DNA from: Lewinellaceae bacterium
GTDB taxonomy: Bacteria > Bacteroidota > Bacteroidia > Chitinophagales > Saprospiraceae
NCBI GenBank assembly: GCA_020636075.1
Contig: JACJYO010000008.1
Location: forward strand, 124,001 to 188,000
Length of the DNA: 64,000 bases
Direction: 5' to 3'
Of the stretch, positions 1 through 6,757 are shown in pieces. Made by a program: the position numbers and the translations under genes. The stretch's first letter is position 1, and the number at the start of each line of letters is the position of its first letter. Under the pieces are notes generated by a model that was not told the DNA's origin, did no database searches, and worked only from the letters and a program-made list of their open reading frames with translations.

Positions 1-444
1 TTTGCTAAAAAACAAATCCGGGAGGCGCTGAACCAGGGCGCGCATGCGCACATCGACCCGGCGCTTTTTCCCGAACATCGCGACGGCTCGCCCTACATGG
101 CGCCGCAGGTGCTCACGGGAGTAAACCATGGCATGCGGGTGATGACCGAAGAAACCTTCGCTCCGGTGGTTGGCATCATGCCGGTTAGGGATGACGTAGA
201 AGCGCTTCGACTGATGAACGACAGCCGGTACGGCCTGACGGCATCCGTGTGGACGCAAGATGCGGACGCCGCCTTGCGCCTGGCCGACCAACTGGAAACA
301 GGCACCTGTTTTATGAACCGTTGCGATTACCTCGATCCGGCACTGGCCTGGACGGGCGTCAAAGACTCGGGGCGGGGATGTACCTTGTCGGTACTTGGCT
401 ATGCTGCCCTGACACGCCCCAAGTCGTTTCATTTCAGAATGTGA
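1..444 (+). CDS. Aldehyde dehydrogenase, C-terminal part (5' end outside window)
   Basis: This is the last 147 codons of an NAD(P)-dependent aldehyde dehydrogenase, which oxidises an aldehyde to its carboxylate. The frame is open from base 1 and ends in TGA. Visible family features are the EETFAPV segment (the conserved E-x-F-x-P stretch of the coenzyme domain), the GLTASVWT segment and a late G-x-K-x-SGRG motif. The catalytic cysteine loop lies upstream of the window, so activity cannot be judged. An amidotransferase gene follows 79 bases downstream on the same strand and may be co-transcribed. The family call is firm; the substrate is unknown. Confidence 0.85.
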   Translation, partial: FAKKQIREALNQGAHAHIDPALFPEHRDGSPYMAPQVLTGVNHGMRVMTEETFAPVVGIMPVRDDVEALRLMNDSRYGLTASVWTQDADAALRLADQLETGTCFMNRCDYLDPALAWTGVKDSGRGCTLSVLGYAALTRPKSFHFRM

Positions 445-523
445 CAGCGCTTGACCGGAGTTGAAAAAACAGATTGATCTTTTGTAAAAATCCCGGAGCT
501 CTGTCCATTAAAAGTAAATACAC

Positions 524-1237
524 ATGAAAATCGGACTGCTTGAATGCGATCATGTTGCGGAGTCAAACCTTGAAATTGCCGGCGATTACCGGGATATGTT
601 TGCCGCGCTGTTGCCCGACCTGGAATGGGGATATTACGATGTATGCCAGGGCCATTTCCCTGAACGCGCAGATGCCTGCGCTGCCTACCTGTGTACCGGC
701 TCCCGGCTTTCGGTGTACGATCAGGAGCCCTGGATTTTACAACTAAAATCTTTTGTCCGGGAAATCTATGCAGGTGGACAAGCGTTTATCGGCGTGTGCT
801 TTGGCCATCAAATGTTGGGGGAAGCGCTTGGCGGGAAGGTGGAAAAAGCCGCGTCAGGCTGGAATGTGGGGGTGCAACAGTTCGATATCCTGCAAGCGGA
901 AGCCTGGATGACGCCGTTTCAAACACCACTTCGCCTCCTGATGATGTGCCAGGACCAGGTGGTTCAACTGCCCGAAAATAGTACCCTGCTGGCCGCAACG
1001 GCTACCTGTCCGGTAGGTATGTTTCGAGTGGGTTCGGCGATGTTGGGCATTCAGGCGCACCCGGAATTTTCCAAAGCATACACCCAGCGCTTGATGGAGC
1101 TGCGGCGGGAGAAAATCGGGCCGGTAAAAGTGGCAAAGGCCCTGGAAGGTTTAGGGCAGGATGTCAATAGCACAGTATTTGCCCAATGGATCACCGCCTT
1201 TTTGCAGCAAAATATCGGTACAGCGCACCAGCAGTAA
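524..1237 (+). CDS. Class I glutamine amidotransferase-like protein
   Basis: This 237-residue protein is a stand-alone class I glutamine amidotransferase (GuaA/PuuD-like fold) that should hydrolyse glutamine or a gamma-glutamyl compound. The nucleophile elbow GVCFGHQ places Cys at residue 92, and the His/Glu pair of the triad is in AHPEF (His179, Glu181). No synthetase domain is fused. Its position behind an aldehyde dehydrogenase resembles polyamine or gamma-glutamyl catabolic clusters, but that link is inference. The ATG at 524 fits the domain start. The acceptor substrate is unknown. Confidence 0.85.
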   Translation: MKIGLLECDHVAESNLEIAGDYRDMFAALLPDLEWGYYDVCQGHFPERADACAAYLCTGSRLSVYDQEPWILQLKSFVREIYAGGQAFIGVCFGHQMLGEALGGKVEKAASGWNVGVQQFDILQAEAWMTPFQTPLRLLMMCQDQVVQLPENSTLLAATATCPVGMFRVGSAMLGIQAHPEFSKAYTQRLMELRREKIGPVKVAKALEGLGQDVNSTVFAQWITAFLQQNIGTAHQQ

Positions 1238-1243
1238 TTCCTC

Positions 1244-1251
1244 TAACTTTG
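1244..1251 (+). promoter_or_regulatory. Bacteroidota -7 box (TAACTTTG)
   Basis: The octamer TAACTTTG matches the Bacteroidota -7 consensus TAnnTTTG and lies 18 bases before the ATG at 1270. No clear TTTG -33 element sits at the usual spacing, so this is a probable but not complete promoter for the small secreted protein that follows. Confidence 0.45.
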
Positions 1252-1269
1252 TGTTCAAAAAGAACGACT

Positions 1270-1728
1270 ATGCTAAACAGATTGCTCATTATAGGCCTTG
1301 CCTTGAGTTTTCAAATACGGGCTGCTGCCCAAATGGAGCGGACGGTTTACCAGGTTTTTGAGGTAGATTCAGCAAAAACGGTCACGCTGGATATCGTCGG
1401 TTTCACTTACCCGGAACTCCACGTATGGGCGGGGAACAGTATTTTAACTGAAGCAAATATTCAGGTGTGGGAAGCCTCGCCGGAGATTGTCAATTTTCTG
1501 ATTGAACAAGGGCGCTACGCCTTTGAAAAAGAAATTGAGGGCGATGTGCTCCGTATTTTTACCAAAATACGCAAGCGCGAAGACATCAAACTGCCCGGGA
1601 TGCACACCAAATGTGTCGAGCAGACTACCGTGAAAGTTTTTATCCCGGATATTTACGAATGGGACCCTGCTGATTGGGCGCCGGATCAGACTGACAAGCC
1701 CAAGGTTTTGCGGCGCAAAGTGGAGTGA
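1270..1728 (+). CDS. Hypothetical secreted protein (152 aa)
   Basis: I do not recognise the family. The ATG at 1270 is chosen because it begins a good signal peptide (Met-Leu-Asn-Arg, then a hydrophobic core ending near AAAQ) and sits just after a -7 box; the frame is open further upstream but without a plausible leader. The mature part of about 130 residues mixes beta-prone stretches with a Lys/Arg-rich tail. There is no lipobox cysteine and no sorting domain, so it is probably periplasmic. An inverted-repeat element starts 12 bases after its stop. Confidence 0.6.
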   Translation: MLNRLLIIGLALSFQIRAAAQMERTVYQVFEVDSAKTVTLDIVGFTYPELHVWAGNSILTEANIQVWEASPEIVNFLIEQGRYAFEKEIEGDVLRIFTKIRKREDIKLPGMHTKCVEQTTVKVFIPDIYEWDPADWAPDQTDKPKVLRRKVE

Positions 1729-1740
1729 AGGCATAAAAAA

Positions 1741-1895
1741 ACGGGGCAGCCTCACAGGGCATTATTTACGATTTGCGAATGCCGATTTACGATTTATTTG
1801 CTTTGTGCGAAGTGGGAAATTTGCACTATCGGGAAGCAATTAATCGCAATTCGTAAATCCAAAATCGTAAATCAATCCTCAGGAGGCTGCCTCGT
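1741..1895. repeat. 155-bp MITE-like nested inverted repeat
   Basis: Imperfect outer arms (ACGGGGCAGCCTC at the left; its near-complement GAGGCTGCCTCGT at the right) enclose a second inverted repeat made of repeated TTTACGATTT/AATTCGTAAATC words. It lies between the convergent ends of the 1270 and 1929 genes. It could be a bidirectional terminator, a decayed MITE or both. No transposase is nearby. Confidence 0.6.
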
Positions 1896-1928
1896 TTGAA
1901 GTATAAATAAACCGGTTTTTTGTAGTGT

Positions 1929-2345
1929 TTACGTACGGTTGCCGTAGCCCAGTACCCAGCCAATGACACCGCCGATCAGTGCGCCCACCACGATATTGGC
2001 AACGACGTCGATCAGCGCGCCGTTCATGCTAACCATATTAGTGGTTGCCATGAACATCAAATCCAGACTAAGTGCAAGCAGGCCGGAAATCCAGGCGCCG
2101 GCAATCAGGCCGGTTTTGAATGTGCTGATATTTGCCCAGCGGTCGTAAATGATGGCATACAACAGCGCCCATACCAGGCCGCTGACAAAAATCAGGACCA
2201 GGTTAGGTGGGTCTTTTTCCATACCTTCAATTTGTGGGTTAACCTCTCGGAGGATATCCATCAGTAAAATGCCCCAAACCAACCATCCAAGGAGAAAGGA
2301 AGCCACGCCACCGGCCAATGCAGCTAGTAAAACTCGGTTGTTCAT
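1929..2345 (-). CDS. Small integral membrane protein (138 aa), unknown function
   Basis: This protein has four predicted membrane segments: residues about 5-30, 48-68, 78-102 and 112-135. A short acidic loop lies between the first two. The last helix is glycine-rich (GGVIGWVLG). The layout resembles small DUF1761-type membrane proteins, but I cannot assign a family with confidence. It starts at 2345 and diverges from the MpaB-like gene across a 156-base region holding a small inverted repeat. Nothing in the sequence points to a substrate. Confidence 0.7.
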   Translation of the reverse strand: MNNRVLLAALAGGVASFLLGWLVWGILLMDILREVNPQIEGMEKDPPNLVLIFVSGLVWALLYAIIYDRWANISTFKTGLIAGAWISGLLALSLDLMFMATTNMVSMNGALIDVVANIVVGALIGGVIGWVLGYGNRT

Positions 2346-2379
2346 TTTGTTTTGATTTTAGGTGAACAAATAATTAATA

Positions 2380-2405
2380 TTAGGCGAATGTAGGCAACCG
2401 CCTAA
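2380..2405. promoter_or_regulatory. Inverted repeat in divergent promoter region
   Basis: TTAGGCG and CGCCTAA form perfect 7-base arms around a 12-base spacer, with AT-rich partial extensions on both sides. The site lies between two divergent start codons (2345 minus, 2502 plus), where an operator for a dimeric regulator would be expected. No regulator gene is adjacent. Confidence 0.35.
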
Positions 2406-2442
2406 TTAATCCAAACAAAAAATATCTTTTTTAGACGCTTTG

Positions 2443-2476
2443 TTTGGGGTTTGCGCCTGCATTCCGAATATTTTTG
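2443..2476 (+). promoter_or_regulatory. Promoter candidate for the MpaB-like oxygenase
   Basis: A TTTG (-33) at 2443 is followed after 22 bases by TATTTTTG (2469-2476), which fits TAnnTTTG. The start codon is 26 bases further on. The spacer is slightly longer than the usual 19-21. Confidence 0.5.
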
Positions 2477-2501
2477 TTGCATTTTTAAAAGGTTAAACCC
2501 A

Positions 2502-3419
2502 ATGGAGCAAAACGTGCTAAATCGGGAAGATTCGGAGCCCAAATGGGAGTTGAGCGTAGCAACTATTCCTAACCGCCACAGCCGCTATGGCATCCGCGAT
2601 TACATCCTTACGCTCGATCCGAAACAGGATTGCCAGGAAATTTCCTACTTGTTCACCTGCTACGAATTTCCGTGGGATGTGACCCGGTCGCTTGAGTTTG
2701 CCCTGTTCCGGGTTTTTGGCGTAGCCAAAGGCACACCGCTGTTGGCCAGTACCGGCGAGTTTTTGCAGCGCACGCAAAAACGCTACGACGATACGGTGCT
2801 GATCTTGTCGGAAATTCTTGAAAACGGCTACGACAGACCGCGGGGGCAGGCTGCTCTGGTGCGCATGAACAAGCAGCACGGGCGCTTCCAAATTCCAAAC
2901 GACGAATACGTGTATACGCTTTCAACTTTCATCCTGGAACCGGCGCGCTGGATCGACCGGTACGGTTGGCGTAAGGTGACTGAAACGGAAAAACAGGCGG
3001 CGTTTTTCTTCTGGACCGAACTGGGCCGGCGCATGGGTATTCGCGATATGCCGGAATCCTACGTGGCATTCGATGCATTTAACCGCGCCTACGAGCAGGA
3101 ACAATTTCGCTATGCTCCTGAAAACGAGCTGATCGCTGTGGCTACCCGGAATCTGATGCTCTCCTGGGTATTGCCGAAGCCGCTGTTTTCGCTTGGCGCT
3201 CCATTCGTGCATGCGCTCATCGACGATCAGTTGCTTCAGGCTGTCGGTATGCGCCGGGCGCCGGTTTGGCTGCAAACGCTGGTGCGCCGTTCTGTCCGGT
3301 TGCGGGGGCAACTGGTGCGCATGCTTCCGCCCCGCAAAAAACCGCATTTGCTTACCAGACTGCCCAACAGGACCTATTCGAAGGGATATGCTATTCCTGA
3401 TCTTGGCGCGAAGCCTTAG
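2502..3419 (+). CDS. Oxygenase MpaB family protein (DUF2236)
   Basis: This 305-residue protein resembles the MpaB/latex-clearing-protein superfamily, whose studied members are haem-binding oxygenases. The central part has family-like spacing: a helix with RMNKQHGRF, then a Y-x-Y-x-L-x-T-F-I-L-E-P helix, then a WTELGRRMGI segment. I chose the ATG at 2502 because it follows a promoter-like sequence and matches the family N-terminus. No signal peptide is visible. The C-terminal 40 residues are very basic. Family assignment is moderate and the substrate unknown. Confidence 0.65.
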   Translation: MEQNVLNREDSEPKWELSVATIPNRHSRYGIRDYILTLDPKQDCQEISYLFTCYEFPWDVTRSLEFALFRVFGVAKGTPLLASTGEFLQRTQKRYDDTVLILSEILENGYDRPRGQAALVRMNKQHGRFQIPNDEYVYTLSTFILEPARWIDRYGWRKVTETEKQAAFFFWTELGRRMGIRDMPESYVAFDAFNRAYEQEQFRYAPENELIAVATRNLMLSWVLPKPLFSLGAPFVHALIDDQLLQAVGMRRAPVWLQTLVRRSVRLRGQLVRMLPPRKKPHLLTRLPNRTYSKGYAIPDLGAKP

Positions 3420-3532
3420 CATATGGAAGAGCTGCACAAGCCGGAGTTTATTGCAGGCGTGCCGGTGTTGATCTAAAATGCTTGGGTCGGGCTTTTCCCA
3501 AGTTTAATTTTAGTGAAAATGGATTTTTAGCT

Positions 3533-3835
3533 ATGAAAACAAGCTTGTTTCTGCTACTCTGTGGGCTCATGTATTGCCTCCAATGGCAGCCAATACCGCA
3601 ACGCGATTTGTCCAAAACAGCTCAAGCGGTGCCTGTATCGGACACGCTCGATTTTGTTTCGGAGATCCAGCCCATTCTGGAAAAGAAATGCAACCCCTGC
3701 CATTTTCCCGGTGGAAAAATGTACGATTCACTGCCTTTTGATCAGGAAAAAACGATCCGGGAACATCCGGAAGGCGTATTGAAACGCATTAGCTCCGGCG
3801 AGGAAGGGCGATTGTTGCGGGCATTTTTGAATTGA
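3533..3835 (+). CDS. Small secreted cytochrome c-like protein (100 aa)
   Basis: The protein has a signal peptide (MKTSLFLLL core) and one haem c attachment motif CNPCH in the segment EIQPILEKKCNPCHFPGG. This resembles the cytochrome-c modules often paired with larger outer-membrane or periplasmic proteins in Bacteroidota and Planctomycetes. It ends about 30 residues after the usual distal-ligand region, and no clear Met ligand beyond GGKMYD is seen. It may be a minimal monohaem carrier. A 157-bp inverted repeat begins directly at its stop codon. The ATG at 3533 is preferred over an upstream TTG. Confidence 0.65.
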   Translation: MKTSLFLLLCGLMYCLQWQPIPQRDLSKTAQAVPVSDTLDFVSEIQPILEKKCNPCHFPGGKMYDSLPFDQEKTIREHPEGVLKRISSGEEGRLLRAFLN

Positions 3836-3991
3836 AGGTGTCTCAAAAGTGCCCCGTCAATTTTGCCCGCCGTAGTATATTCTGTTTTACCGCGAAGACG
3901 CGAAGACGCGGAGTTTAATTCTTCGCGCCTTTGCGTCTTCGCGGTAAAAAGTTTGTCGCGCTGGGCCTGGGATTTACTTATGAGACACCCT
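3835..3991. repeat. 157-bp MITE-like nested inverted repeat
   Basis: Outer arms AAGGTGTCTCAAAAGT and its near-complement (3976-3991, 14 of 16 match) bound the element. Inside, a perfect 16-base inverted repeat at 3885-3900 and 3934-3949 is built from CGAAGACG words. The left arm touches the stop codon of the cytochrome-like gene. The outer GTGTCTCA ends resemble transposon termini, but no transposase is present. It lies between convergent genes. Confidence 0.65.
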
Positions 3992-4051
3992 CCTAAGAAG
4001 TTTTGAAATCCCATCGAGATGAAAAATAGGTAGCCAAACCCAGATATTAAA

Positions 4052-4079
4052 CTTCTCAGCCCACGGATTCATCCGTGGG
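4052..4079. repeat. REP-like palindrome with CTTCTCAGCC flank
   Basis: CCCACGGAT and ATCCGTGGG form a perfect 9-base stem with a two-base centre (4060-4079), flanked on the left by CTTCTCAGC. It ends two bases from the stop codon of the M49 peptidase gene and may act as its 3' hairpin. The same flank occurs at 14189, 29089 and 30455. Confidence 0.6.
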
Positions 4080-4080
4080 A

Positions 4081-6150
4081 TCAATTATTCACCGGCAAAA
4101 AGGAATATGCTTTCCCGTAGCGCAGCATTTGTTTCACAAAATCTGTTTCCGTTTCCACTTTCACATCAGTGATCTGGCCGCCTGCATCGGTGACGGGGAC
4201 AAGCCGTGGCTGTACGAATCCGGAATAAGGCTTGGTGGGTAGTTTGGCATAGCGGCTTTTTACCTCCCTGACCAGTTCCGGGTCCACCTTGACGCCATAA
4301 CCTTCCACGAGTTCTTTGGCGGCATTAAAATCGCCTTCCGATTTGATGCGCTGAATTTCGGCCAGTAGTTCACCGAAAAGGGTGCGCAGTTTATCGTAGT
4401 CTTTGATATCGATGTAGGTTTTTCCGTCGCGCTTCTCAAGAACTACAACATTGTCGGCTTTTCCTTTTTGATACACCCAGGAAGCCACCAGGTGGCGGTT
4501 GCGCATGTGGTCTTCTTCGAGATTGTCGCCGGGATTTATGCGGCGGAGTTGCTGCACGAGGCCGTTGCGGAGGTAGTTGTCGTACTCGGCTTTGTAGGCG
4601 TCGGCGGTGGGCATGAGGCCCCATTCGACCAGTTTCGGGTCGGGCATGAAATAGAGGGCTACCAGGTCGGCGCGGCCTTCCTCGAGCGTGCTGGCGTACG
4701 TTTGAAGCGTGATGTTGGGCGTAGCAACACCAGGGTTGAGCTGGCCGCTGGCATGGCCGATCACTTCGTGGAGGGCAGTGTGCATTTTGCCGCAGGCTTC
4801 TCCGTATTGGTTGGCGCGTTCCACTTCCTCTGGGTCATTGGCAAATTCAGCAGTGGCCGCAGCGCCCCCAGCCTTGTTGTAGGCGTTTTCTATGTTGTTC
4901 AGGCTGATGGATTTGGAGCCGTAATCCGCGCGAATCCAGTCGGAGTTGGGCAGGTTGATGCCGATGGGTGTCGAGGGGGCTGCGTCGCCGCCTTCCATGG
5001 CCACATTGATCACACGGTAGGATACCCCCTGCACACTTTTTTTCTTGTGCGCTTCGGCAATGGTGCTGTTGTCTTCAAAATACTGCGCGTGTTTACTCAC
5101 TATGGCCATTTTCTTCGTGGCATCCGGGTCGTTGTACTGCACAACGGCTTCCCAGTCGCCCTTGTAACCTTTGGGATCGTGGTACACTTCTGTAAAGCCG
5201 TTGATGAAATCAATGGTGCTGGTGGTGTCCTGCACCCAGGCAATGTTGTATTCATCAAACTTTTTCAGGTCGCCGGTTTTGTAATACTCGATGAGCAGGC
5301 CGATGGCTTTTTTCTGCTGATCGTTTTCGGCAAACGGGATGGCTTTTTCCAGGTGGGAGACAATTTTGTCAATAGCTGCGCCATACATGTTGCCTTCTCC
5401 GGCGCGCCAAACGATTTCGTAGGGTTCACCCCCTTCGCCGTTGCCAACCAGTTTTGAATTCAAACCAACCATGGGCGAATTTTCTCCGGCAGCTTTCTGC
5501 TGCATTTTGTAAAACTGATCGACCTCGTCGGCGGTGATGTTTTCGTAGAAATTAACCGCCGAAGCTTGCACGACGTCCACACCCTCGTCTTTGTTGACCC
5601 GTTTGGAAAGCACCGTGGGATCAAAAATAACCGGGGTCAATTTGGTGACAAGGGCGGCAGCATCTTCAGTCGCCGCGAGGGGTAGTGCATCTGCCTTGCT
5701 GTTGTTGACCAGTTCGGCAAAATATTCCCGGGAAAAGTCGGGCAAAAACTTTGTTTCGTTGTAATGGTGGTGGATGCCGCTGCTAAACCACACCCGCTTG
5801 GCATATACCTCGAAGGCTTTCCAGTCGGCCGAATTCCGGTCGCCACTGTAGGTTTCGTAGATCGCCTCGATGGTTTTGCGCACAGCGAGATTGTATTTGC
5901 AGTGCTGGTCGTAAATGATGTCCCGGCCGGCCAGGGCAGCTTCACTCAGGTGGTAAATAAATGTTTTTTGCCGCAGGCTAAGTTCGTCCCATCCGGGGAG
6001 CTCATAGCGCAGGATTTGCAGATCGGCAAAGGTGTCGAGCACCACCCGGTCATCGGCAGCGGGAGGTGCGGTGGTTTCGGTGTTTTGGCAGGAAAAAATA
6101 GCGGTGCCCCCTATCAAAATCAAGGCGAGCAGGTAGATTGTGTGTTTCAT
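4081..6150 (-). CDS. Dipeptidyl peptidase III-like zinc peptidase (M49), lipoprotein
   Basis: This 689-residue zinc metallopeptidase of family M49 should release dipeptides from peptide N-termini. The zinc motif HEVIGH is at residues 461-466 and the second motif EEGRAD at 490-495; the family norm is HEXXGH with EEXRAD, so both zinc ligands and the catalytic Glu are present. A lipoprotein signal ends in AIFSC (Cys21), so the enzyme is probably tethered to a periplasmic membrane face. Length agrees with bacterial M49 enzymes. The start at 6150 gives the signal peptide. A small lipoprotein gene precedes it on the same strand. Confidence 0.9.
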   Translation of the reverse strand: MKHTIYLLALILIGGTAIFSCQNTETTAPPAADDRVVLDTFADLQILRYELPGWDELSLRQKTFIYHLSEAALAGRDIIYDQHCKYNLAVRKTIEAIYETYSGDRNSADWKAFEVYAKRVWFSSGIHHHYNETKFLPDFSREYFAELVNNSKADALPLAATEDAAALVTKLTPVIFDPTVLSKRVNKDEGVDVVQASAVNFYENITADEVDQFYKMQQKAAGENSPMVGLNSKLVGNGEGGEPYEIVWRAGEGNMYGAAIDKIVSHLEKAIPFAENDQQKKAIGLLIEYYKTGDLKKFDEYNIAWVQDTTSTIDFINGFTEVYHDPKGYKGDWEAVVQYNDPDATKKMAIVSKHAQYFEDNSTIAEAHKKKSVQGVSYRVINVAMEGGDAAPSTPIGINLPNSDWIRADYGSKSISLNNIENAYNKAGGAAATAEFANDPEEVERANQYGEACGKMHTALHEVIGHASGQLNPGVATPNITLQTYASTLEEGRADLVALYFMPDPKLVEWGLMPTADAYKAEYDNYLRNGLVQQLRRINPGDNLEEDHMRNRHLVASWVYQKGKADNVVVLEKRDGKTYIDIKDYDKLRTLFGELLAEIQRIKSEGDFNAAKELVEGYGVKVDPELVREVKSRYAKLPTKPYSGFVQPRLVPVTDAGGQITDVKVETETDFVKQMLRYGKAYSFLPVNN

Positions 6151-6179
6151 GCTTAGTGTTTTTTTATAAAGCTGTTTGG

Positions 6180-6617
6180 TTAGTGGTTTTCAACAATCAG
6201 CTGCATCAATTCCTCATGCAGTGATTTAATATTCTCGTCCACGGGATTGTCTTTTTCGCCCCAGACGATCCGGTTCATGGCGCCATCGTCCAGGATTTCC
6301 ACAAACTGGTAGATATTTCCGGGATACATAAATTTTAGGTTGGCCAGGTCAAGTGTTTCAGCGCGTTCGAACAGTCGTTTTACTTTTTTTCGTTTGCAGG
6401 TGGCCAATTCCTGTGTTTCGGATTGGCGGGAAACGGATTTGAACAACTGGCCGTTTTCCAACAGCGTGTACGTCGTTTCAATCCCGGTAAATCCCCCGCC
6501 ATTTCCAAAGCGCAGGTATTCGTCGGGGAGGTTGTCGGGGGTGTATTTTGTGGTTTTGCACTGACTAAAAACGGTAGCGGTGCAAAGCAGGGCAAGCAGG
6601 AGGTGGTTGAGTTTCAT
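6180..6617 (-). CDS. Hypothetical secreted protein or lipoprotein (145 aa)
   Basis: The start at 6617 is chosen because it begins a signal peptide (MKLNHLLLALL) and lies just after a full Bacteroidota promoter; the frame is open 19 codons further up, but that would overlap the promoter. A cysteine follows the hydrophobic core (VFSQC), though Gln before Cys is unusual for a lipobox. The mature region has basic CKRKKVKRLFERAE and acidic C-terminal segments. It resembles small Bacteroidota lipoproteins with an ENGQLFK-type beta motif but has no family I can name. It may be co-transcribed with the M49 peptidase 29 bases downstream. Confidence 0.65.
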   Translation of the reverse strand: MKLNHLLLALLCTATVFSQCKTTKYTPDNLPDEYLRFGNGGGFTGIETTYTLLENGQLFKSVSRQSETQELATCKRKKVKRLFERAETLDLANLKFMYPGNIYQFVEILDDGAMNRIVWGEKDNPVDENIKSLHEELMQLIVENH

Positions 6618-6642
6618 TTGCACATGATTGAATTGTGATTTG

Positions 6643-6675
6643 CAAATGTAAAAAATGCTTTTGCCGTAGTCCAAA
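6643..6675 (-). promoter_or_regulatory. Complete Bacteroidota promoter (TTTG - 21 nt - TACATTTG)
   Basis: On the minus strand TTTG (complement of 6672-6675) is followed after 21 bases by TACATTTG (complement of 6643-6650), matching both boxes of the Bacteroidota sigma consensus. It points at the ATG at 6617 and probably serves that gene and the M49 peptidase. The -33 box overlaps the T-rich tail of the pckA terminator. Confidence 0.65.
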
Positions 6676-6712
6676 AGAAACGGGCCATCCTGAACGATCA
6701 GAACGGCCCGTT
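6671..6712 (-). terminator. Rho-independent terminator of pckA
   Basis: Arms AACGGGCC and GGCCCGTT (6679-6686 and 6705-6712) form a perfect 8-base stem whose loop contains a small CTGA/TCAG stem. On the minus strand a T-rich run follows. It lies 46 bases after the pckA stop. Confidence 0.65.
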
Positions 6713-6757
6713 GCCAAAATAGCTTCGAAAAACTACGCCGCGTGCGTGCTGTCCGGA

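Noticed and set aside
4468..5457. Long plus-strand frame (329 codons) opposite the M49 peptidase gene
   Set aside because: It is the antisense of a well-conserved enzyme with intact zinc motifs; the frame is open because of G+C-rich codon bias and encodes no recognisable domain.
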